Virus record (IMG/VR): IMGVR_UViG_3300024327_000986
Location: 1 to 29,584 of that record
Strand: one strand, 5' to 3'
From: a virus
DNA: 29,584 nt
Part shown: in pieces, positions 23,115-29,584 of the stretch
Layout: each line of letters opens with the position of its first letter
How positions within the stretch are numbered: position 1 is the stretch's first letter
The notes under the pieces: generated by a model
The model's input: the letters and a program-made list of their open reading frames with translations, nothing else
What the model was told of the DNA's origin: nothing
Database searches by the model: none
Made by a program: the position numbers and the translations under genes

Positions 23115-26100
23115 CTATCTTAAATTCCAAATACTTTTGTAAATATTTTGCAATTCTTCTGATTCTTTTAAAATTTTATTTACTAATCTTCTCTCACCAC
23201 TAAGTACTTTTTGCTTCAAGCCCATCTTTTTACTCTCTACAATTTTTATTTTTTCCATAGAATTAATTGCTTTTAATTTTTCTGCATTATATTCTTTTTT
23301 AAAATTATCTAATTCATCGTCATTTTGGAATTCAAATTCATTTTGACCTTTAGCGACGTTATTATATTTAAACTTGTCACCACACTTATTTACGACGCTT
23401 CCAAACATTATAGCAAATCCATCAGCGGAGAAGCTGCTTATTTTATTGTTTAATCCTACACTTTGTAAGACATTATTTATTTGATTTTGTGATAATATAT
23501 TATTAGCGTCACATAACTTTTCACTTAAACGTTCTATATAATAAGGTACAAAAAGTCTTCCTAAACTTATATATTCATCGTTAATACAATAAATTTCACC
23601 CCAACTAATAATTTCATTCCTAATAAACACGTCTATTAAAGATGCTTGTGAATTGTTATCTTTGTTGTCATTACTTTCTGTAATTTTAAAGTAATTTTTA
23701 AGCTTAGAAACAAAACTTTGTTTGTCAATCTTGATATCAAACTTGTATGAAACTTTATCAATTAAGTAAGCATTGTCAAAAGGATTTGTTAAAAGAGTGT
23801 TATAGACCTTTTTAACGGTAGCTTTTGACATTTCAGGTAAATTATCTCTTCCAGTTTTAATAGCAGTTTCAATTTCTCTATCAATCTCTGAAAGTTGTGG
23901 TTCTTCTTTAGCAACAACTTTTGCTGCATCTTTTATTGATCCACCAGCTTTTTGTATTTGTTGAAGCTTTTGACCAATTTGCGGATTGTTAATCATCATC
24001 ATAACAAAAGCTAACATTGGATCACCACCACAATGATTAAGAAGAGAGACAAATTGATTAATATCAAATTGAGCATTTGAATTTTGAGGCACACCACTTC
24101 CGGCAACAATAGCTTCGATTTCACGAGAAGCTACTTCTCCTTGTTTAGCTTCCCTATTAACAATCATTTCAGCTTCAACTTCTGCAAGGTTTAGCTTTTT
24201 AAAGTTATCTATGCCTTGAACTTTTACTCCAAAGTTTTGTTCAACAAATCCTGCCATTGTACCAATTAAAAAGTTTTCTGCATTTTTAAATTCTTTTGAA
24301 GCAGGATCCAATTCAGAACCATAAACAAGTGCACCTGTTGATTGCAAAATAGATTGAAGTCTTTTAGCTGTAATTTGATTTTTACCTTTTGGATTAACAT
24401 CTAATTCAAGCTCTTCAAATAAAAGATTTGATAAGCTACCCATAATAAATCTGTTTTCAACATTAAGGTCTTCTATACCTTTAACATCCTTAACAAGAGA
24501 AACAATTGCTGAAGCTAAAGAATTAACTTCTTCAGCAGTAGCTTTTTTAAGCGCAGATTTTCGTCCTGCTATTACATCATCACCACTTATTCTATTAATA
24601 ACACTTGCAGGAGACTTACTCTTTATAAAACCAAAGAAGCCACCTGATTGCGCTTTTGCATATACTTCCTTATCTCCAGCTTTATTAATTTCCTTATATC
24701 TTTGCTTGTCATACTTTTTCATCATTCCTGCACATATTCTTGCAAGATCGTCTTCAATCGCAGATATAATCATTTCGTCTGAAATGTTGTCTTTTTCTGC
24801 ACCTTTAAGCTTTTTAAAAGCAGGAGACTTCTTAATCTTGTTCATTAAGACATTAGAAGAAACTTGATCTTCCACACCACCTGCAACATCTCCACCAACA
24901 GAAGAAACTTTTTCCAGGTTTCCTCGTATGTCTATTCCTAACTCTCCTAGCTCTTTCTTGTACTTCAATACAGTTTGACAAATAATGTCAGCAAAAGCAA
25001 CAGCAGGCAAAGCAGCAAAGTTTGTTTTCTCTAATGCAGACGATATTTCTCTAACATTAAACTTTTTAGGATTCAAAACTGGCCAAGCAAGAGCTAATAG
25101 CTTAGTAGCTAACAAATATAAGTTAAACGTTCCTAAGTCATAATCAATGTCACTTTTATCTCCTGCACTCGGGAGAACGTCTTCTTTGTCCCCTCCATCA
25201 ATTTCAGTTTTCTTATTATTAAGCTTTTGAAGAATACCAGCATCATCAGAATCATTTTCGCCTGTTAATCTTTCTATTCTTTTTGTTAGTTCACTATCAA
25301 AATCAGTCTTTTGTGTAGCAGTTAATTTTGCATAATCTGTCTGTACAAGTTCATCGTTTCCTAAGTTACCAAAATCAGCAGGATCATCGACACCTTTGCT
25401 AATCTTAGCTACATTTGATTTATCAGTAGGAGTAGTCACTTGATCAGTAGGAGTAGTCACTTGATCAGTAGGAGCATCAGTAGGAGTAGTCACTTGATCA
25501 GTAGGAGCATCAGTAGGAGCATCAGTAGGAGTAGTCACTTGATCAGTAGGAGCATCAGTAGGAGCATCAGTAGGAGTCACATTGGATCCAGATGCTTTAC
25601 TAATTTCCTCACTATTGCTTTCAATAGCTTCACTACTCATAGGTGCAGAATAATCTTCCGTAGCTGAAGGAGGCACTGAGGTTGAAAGTTTAAATCCTTG
25701 AGGCATATCTTTCTGTGCTAAAGATTTTATATCTTCAATAGTCGCTGATTGGGGGTCAAATTCAATCTCGCCACTATCATTTAAACCAACTGGTAGTAAT
25801 TTAATACCATTTTGATTTAAAGTAAAAATATCATCTTTTAATCCTACATTGGTATCGGAATCAGTAAAATCAATCTCACCAGTTACAATCCCGTTTTCAT
25901 GTGAAATATCTAAGTCTTCTAATGCACTGTTTTTAATAACCATTCCTTTATAAATTGAGTATTTATCAGTATCAATTCTTTTAAGAATAGCAAGATCCAT
26001 TTGCTTTTGAAATATTTCAGTCTGATCTGTTATAGCATCTTCACTAAACTTTGTATACTCAGCCTCATCAACTGATTTATAATCTTTTGTATTTACAGAC

Positions 26101-29100
26101 TTTGATTTGGTTATTTTTATTTGATCTTTAAAGTTTCTATTAACTACTCCTTCAAAGCCACCCTCTGCGTTGTTATCAAGCTTATCAATATATGCTTGAG
26201 CGCTTTTAGAAGTTTTTACAAATGCTGCAGGATTATCATCTTGATCAATAACTTGAACTTTATTACCTGAAAATTTTAATTTAGGCATTCTTAAAGTTTT
26301 TAAGTCAAGCTCTCCAGGATCTACACCTCTGATACTGTCAGTATAGTCAATTTTTATAAATTTTCCGTCATCTGTTTTAAACTTAAAAAATATTTGACCA
26401 TTTTCTCTTACAGCACTGTCAGCTGTTATTTCTCCTTGGTAAGTAGTAGAAGCAGCTTTAACAACACTTTGTTCTGTATCAAGTATTTGATATTTAACAT
26501 CACCACTGTTACTTTGGTATTTCATAGCAAGTCTGCCTGATTCTGCATCAAACTTAACTTCTATAGGCTCATCAACATTTTCACCTGATACTCTCCACTC
26601 GACTTCATCAGAAGCATCTTCGTTTAAAAGACGACTTAGCGACATGTTTTCAAGCATAAGCTCAACGTCGTTTAAAGAAACAAATCCTTCAAATAAAAAC
26701 TCGTTGTCCTTTAAAAACTTATTAGTTTCTTTCTTTGTAAATCCGAGCACTCTATTCAAAACTTTGTGTAGATATAAAACTGCTTTTTTCTTTCCTTCTT
26801 TCTTGCGGAAAAAACCAAAGCTAATATTAGCAGCATCATAATTCTTTTCAAGTTCTGAATTGATTGCTTTCATTATGTCTGTTTTGAAGCTTAACGTGCC
26901 AAATTCATCTGTTATGATTTGTGCAAGTTGTTTTCTTAACTTGTTAATTTCAAAAACTTGTATATCTTTTGGAACTTCTTTAGTAGAAGAATCTTCTGCT
27001 TCTTTAAGTAGATATGAGAGACCAAGCTTATATGCAAAGTTTGTATGATGGTCAAGTTGCAATTCTTTTTCTTTTTGCAAAAAGTCAATTAGTTTTGCAA
27101 ATTTGTTGCGAGGATTATCAACGTCTGCAAATATTGATTTAACCAACATGTTTTCTATAGAACTCTGATTGATATATTTTCCTAAAGGACTTTGGTCAAC
27201 AAACTTATAAGCATTGTCAATAATGTCGCCATACATCTTTTGCCCAACAGGATTTAAGTTTTTCTTTTTGTCACTTGTTGCTTGACTTTGCTTAAATGAA
27301 TTGTGCATATTTACAAGAGACTCACTACTTCTCTTAAGTGTAATTCCGTTTTCTTTAAGCATGTCTTCATATACAAACAAAGTATTAATATACGTCGAAG
27401 ATATCGCGGCTCGAGCTGCAGCCAAAACAAGCGGTGCTGCATAACCTATAACTTCTTCTCCAAACATTTCAGGTTGCTTTTTAGCAGTCTTTGCAAGCTT
27501 TCTTTTATTTATAGTTCGAGCAATACTTTTCCAAATTCCTAAAATTAATAAAGCTGTTGTTATAGCCGGAAAGTTAATTCCTGCAAACCACGCTGCACCA
27601 ACCTTACCAGCGAGTAGCCATGGCTGCGCTGTGCTCGCGTATTCGCCAGCTTTTTGTACTCCACTTTTTTCATTCAAGTATATTTCAGAAAGTAGATTTT
27701 TGTTTTTAATCTCGTAATGATCAAGTATAGAAGAAGTTGTACCTAAGATACCTTGCAAAGCTTTGGTTACAAGTTTAATGATTACTTGTTCAATATCTTT
27801 GTCAAAGGTCTCGCTATCCATTTTATCAATGAAAGAAGTCAAGTCTGCTCTATCTTTTTTCATTAAGCGTAATATCTTGTTTAAATTAATTAAAGATGAT
27901 ATGTTTTCGTCTTTTGTTTGATTTTGAAGCATTTGATCGAGGTCGACAGTAATCATATCGTCTTCTTCCAAGGCTCTCATGATTTCATCATAAACCTTTT
28001 TAGCTTCAGGCAATTCAGAAGAAGCGTGATTTAACTTCTTCGTCATTATAGGGCTTACTTTTTCAAACTGAAAGTCTATTGCCTTTTTAAGACTAGTAAC
28101 TAATTCTTTCTTTGTACCTTTACTTTCAACGCTTGCTTTTTGCTTTCCACTCATCGGCACATGTTCAGCATCACCTTTTAAAGCAGAAATAAATATATCG
28201 ATTATCTTGCGAACAAAGTCTTTTCCTGTTCCGTAATAATCAGCTATTTCTGAATAATCTCCTTTATTAAGTGCCTCTAATTCAAATTCTTCTTTTATTT
28301 CGTTAATTACATTTATTAAATTAGGACTTGAAAAATCTTTTAAGTTTATGTTTTCGTCTTTGCAAGCAGGCATGTTTTTAGAGCTACTAACATCAGGCCC
28401 TAAAAATGTAATATATTGAAAAGGTTGTTTTTTATTATAAGGTTTGGAATTCGAATAATCTTTATATTCAACTTCATGATTATTTATGTCAAATAATTCG
28501 ATAATATCTGCAATTTTGCTTTTCATTTCTTGAGCGGATTCAAATTTATTATTTGTTTCTAATAAGGCAGGTTTAAATCTGCTATCCATTATCTTTATTT
28601 GCTGCTGAAGATCTAAGCCTTTTTTGTTCTTTGCAGTTGCAGATGTTTGACTTCCTTGCCCTGCTGCACCTTGAGATATTGTATTAGGATCAAGAATAGT
28701 GTCTAGTTCGTTAAATGATGTGCTTAAATTAATTGATTTATTTGTAATAGAACCAGTGTCAAATAAAGCTGCTACAACAGATTTATAAACTTCTGCAGCT
28801 GCGTATTCTTTTTCATTAACTTTTGAAAACTTTTTCATGTAAACGTCGTTAACGCGTTTAACAAGTCTTTTAACGTTATCTGCGACGTCTTGTGAAGCTA
28901 ACTTTAAAAATATACTATCTAAATTAGCAGAACTACCGTTAAAGATCATAAACTGTGTATTAACGTCTTTTTCACTAGGTTCTAATTTGAATTCAGATAT
29001 TTTTAAAATAGCATCACTTGTTATGTCAAAACTTCTTTTAATACCTAATGCTGGTGATCTAAATAATCCTTTTTGTCGTTGTAAAGAAATAATAAATTCT

Positions 29101-29584
29101 GACTTGTGATCTAAGTTGTAATCGGCAGTGGCTTTGTTGTTAACATTAATAAGCTTGTTACTTTTAATTATAACTTCTGGTAATGCATCAATAAATTTAT
29201 CGACGTTAATTGTTCCGTCTCGGTCACAAATATGACTTGCAACATTCGAAGTGTCTTTGCCTGTATCTTTAACATATGATTGCAAATAATCTTTATCATA
29301 GTTAACAGTTATATTATTTGGATCACTTGCTATACTATCGTCAAAAGCACTAATTATTACATTATTTTTGTATTCTGAACCGAATACAAAAACGCCTGCA
29401 GATCTAAGATTAGAAATGGCTTTGTTTGTACTGGCTGTGGCTTTTTTGGCTTGTCCATCTTTATATTCTGTTTTGTCTGTATCTTCTTCGTCTGTATCTG
29501 TCATGCTGACAAATGTATATGTAGATGTTGGACCTTTATAAATTTCTGGTTTTTCTTCATCTTTTTCGCCAGTAAGCCCTTTTG
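23115..29584 (-). CDS. Giant putative virion protein, open at the right window edge (more than 2,150 aa)
   Basis: The frame stops with TAG at 23115-23117. From the ATG at 29502-29504 it remains open and coding-like to the window edge (KGLTGEKDEEKPEIYKGPTS), and this ATG has no ribosome site, so the true start lies outside. Visible parts: hydrophobic, membrane-like segments encoded near 27525-27600 (FPAITTALLILGIWKSIA) and 27370-27465 (GYAAPLVLAAARAAI), a beta-rich section encoded about 26180-26610, a Pro/Thr/Asp repeat linker at 25425-25577, another hydrophobic stretch near 25050-25130 and long helices. No known domain is recognised. The N-terminal end is helical and Asp-rich. Membrane-like segments inside a huge soluble-looking protein suggest an injected or channel-forming internal virion protein. 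Start, full size and function are unknown. Confidence 0.82.
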   Translation of the reverse strand, partial: KGLTGEKDEEKPEIYKGPTSTYTFVSMTDTDEEDTDKTEYKDGQAKKATASTNKAISNLRSAGVFVFGSEYKNNVIISAFDDSIASDPNNITVNYDKDYLQSYVKDTGKDTSNVASHICDRDGTINVDKFIDALPEVIIKSNKLINVNNKATADYNLDHKSEFIISLQRQKGLFRSPALGIKRSFDITSDAILKISEFKLEPSEKDVNTQFMIFNGSSANLDSIFLKLASQDVADNVKRLVKRVNDVYMKKFSKVNEKEYAAAEVYKSVVAALFDTGSITNKSINLSTSFNELDTILDPNTISQGAAGQGSQTSATAKNKKGLDLQQQIKIMDSRFKPALLETNNKFESAQEMKSKIADIIELFDINNHEVEYKDYSNSKPYNKKQPFQYITFLGPDVSSSKNMPACKDENINLKDFSSPNLINVINEIKEEFELEALNKGDYSEIADYYGTGKDFVRKIIDIFISALKGDAEHVPMSGKQKASVESKGTKKELVTSLKKAIDFQFEKVSPIMTKKLNHASSELPEAKKVYDEIMRALEEDDMITVDLDQMLQNQTKDENISSLINLNKILRLMKKDRADLTSFIDKMDSETFDKDIEQVIIKLVTKALQGILGTTSSILDHYEIKNKNLLSEIYLNEKSGVQKAGEYASTAQPWLLAGKVGAAWFAGINFPAITTALLILGIWKSIARTINKRKLAKTAKKQPEMFGEEVIGYAAPLVLAAARAAISSTYINTLFVYEDMLKENGITLKRSSESLVNMHNSFKQSQATSDKKKNLNPVGQKMYGDIIDNAYKFVDQSPLGKYINQSSIENMLVKSIFADVDNPRNKFAKLIDFLQKEKELQLDHHTNFAYKLGLSYLLKEAEDSSTKEVPKDIQVFEINKLRKQLAQIITDEFGTLSFKTDIMKAINSELEKNYDAANISFGFFRKKEGKKKAVLYLHKVLNRVLGFTKKETNKFLKDNEFLFEGFVSLNDVELMLENMSLSRLLNEDASDEVEWRVSGENVDEPIEVKFDAESGRLAMKYQSNSGDVKYQILDTEQSVVKAASTTYQGEITADSAVRENGQIFFKFKTDDGKFIKIDYTDSIRGVDPGELDLKTLRMPKLKFSGNKVQVIDQDDNPAAFVKTSKSAQAYIDKLDNNAEGGFEGVVNRNFKDQIKITKSKSVNTKDYKSVDEAEYTKFSEDAITDQTEIFQKQMDLAILKRIDTDKYSIYKGMVIKNSALEDLDISHENGIVTGEIDFTDSDTNVGLKDDIFTLNQNGIKLLPVGLNDSGEIEFDPQSATIEDIKSLAQKDMPQGFKLSTSVPPSATEDYSAPMSSEAIESNSEEISKASGSNVTPTDAPTDAPTDQVTTPTDAPTDAPTDQVTTPTDAPTDQVTTPTDQVTTPTDKSNVAKISKGVDDPADFGNLGNDELVQTDYAKLTATQKTDFDSELTKRIERLTGENDSDDAGILQKLNNKKTEIDGGDKEDVLPSAGDKSDIDYDLGTFNLYLLATKLLALAWPVLNPKKFNVREISSALEKTNFAALPAVAFADIICQTVLKYKKELGELGIDIRGNLEKVSSVGGDVAGGVEDQVSSNVLMNKIKKSPAFKKLKGAEKDNISDEMIISAIEDDLARICAGMMKKYDKQRYKEINKAGDKEVYAKAQSGGFFGFIKSKSPASVINRISGDDVIAGRKSALKKATAEEVNSLASAIVSLVKDVKGIEDLNVENRFIMGSLSNLLFEELELDVNPKGKNQITAKRLQSILQSTGALVYGSELDPASKEFKNAENFLIGTMAGFVEQNFGVKVQGIDNFKKLNLAEVEAEMIVNREAKQGEVASREIEAIVAGSGVPQNSNAQFDINQFVSLLNHCGGDPMLAFVMMMINNPQIGQKLQQIQKAGGSIKDAAKVVAKEEPQLSEIDREIETAIKTGRDNLPEMSKATVKKVYNTLLTNPFDNAYLIDKVSYKFDIKIDKQSFVSKLKNYFKITESNDNKDNNSQASLIDVFIRNEIISWGEIYCINDEYISLGRLFVPYYIERLSEKLCDANNILSQNQINNVLQSVGLNNKISSFSADGFAIMFGSVVNKCGDKFKYNNVAKGQNEFEFQNDDELDNFKKEYNAEKLKAINSMEKIKIVESKKMGLKQKVLSGERRLVNKILKESEELQNIYKSIWNLR
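25425..25577 (-). repeat. In-frame 12- and 21-base tandem repeats encoding DAPT and DQVTTPT
   Basis: Five 12-base units (DAPT) and four 21-base units (DQVTTPT) occur in mixed order, essentially identical at base level, with a partial unit at the end (25569-25577). Both sizes are multiples of three, so gain or loss would keep the reading frame. The encoded stretch is a flexible Pro/Thr/Asp linker between a beta-rich part and the C-terminal helical part of the giant protein. Near-identity of the codons points to recent slippage or expansion. Confidence 0.9.

Noticed and set aside
25425-25577. CRISPR-like alternation of short repeats
   Set aside because: Units of 12 and 21 bases are contiguous with no spacers and encode a Pro/Thr linker in frame.
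25440-25667. Plus-strand reading frame rich in Ser/Arg/Ile repeats across 25440-25667
   Set aside because: It is the antisense shadow of the DAPT/DQVTTPT repeat in the giant minus-strand gene; the repeats keep the opposite frame open by chance.

Overview
The window is a strongly AT-rich (about 30% G+C by eye), densely packed piece of a large tailed-phage genome. It is most likely a marine-type jumbo or T4-like myovirus of a diderm (Gram-negative type) host. Reasons: genes abut or overlap by 1 to about 40 bases in one long leftward (minus-strand) series; metabolic and transcription genes (GMP reductase/IMP dehydrogenase family, RpoD-like sigma factor, GroEL, 5'-3' exonuclease) are mixed with many unrecognised proteins; and several huge or acidic proteins look like virion components. 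I see no tRNA, rRNA, insertion sequence, integrase or CRISPR array. The host cannot be named from sequence. A phage-encoded lipoprotein with a lipobox argues for a diderm host; my weak recollection is that similar proteins occur in Bacteriovorax-like predators, which is not evidence.

Layout, left to right. 1-444: 5' part of a CBS-less IMPDH/GMP reductase gene, cut by the window edge. 581-1111: small putative virion protein. 1171-4316: the only plus-strand genes, a Staphylococcal-nuclease homologue translationally coupled to a 926-residue protein carrying a RecB/Cas4-like PD-(D/E)XK nuclease motif. 4318-6552: a small protein, a serine-rich lipoprotein resembling the insertion loop of aerolysin-type pore formers, and a small gene whose 5' end is interrupted by an in-frame TGA. 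6554-8392: small genes, then a separately encoded HTH protein overlapping (TAATG) an RpoD-like sigma factor that stops inside region 4. 8421-12117: GroEL, a flap-type 5'-3' exonuclease and small conserved-looking phage proteins. 12124-29584: probable virion region, with a 630-residue protein, small proteins including a pterin-dehydratase-like one, a 1074-residue protein, acidic and coiled-coil proteins, an Fe/Mn superoxide dismutase with all four metal ligands, and a giant protein (over 2,150 residues, open at the right edge) with hydrophobic segments and a DAPT/DQVTTPT tandem-repeat linker.

How the genes may work together (inference). The nucleases and GMP reductase/IMPDH-like enzyme would recycle host DNA and purines, the sigma factor (with its split region 4) would redirect host RNA polymerase, and GroEL would fold phage proteins. 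The right half would build the particle. About ten proteins, including the SOD, carry an amphipathic or basic N-terminus ending in [L/I]-x-E followed by S, A, N, D or E. This resembles the cleavage rule of T4 prohead protease gp21 and suggests that a set of proteins, possibly including the SOD and the RecB-like nuclease, is packaged in the capsid and trimmed. Several start codons were moved from the longest possible reading frame to sites with a Shine-Dalgarno sequence, and two small overlapping genes (6819-6977 and 15737-15916) were added by hand translation.
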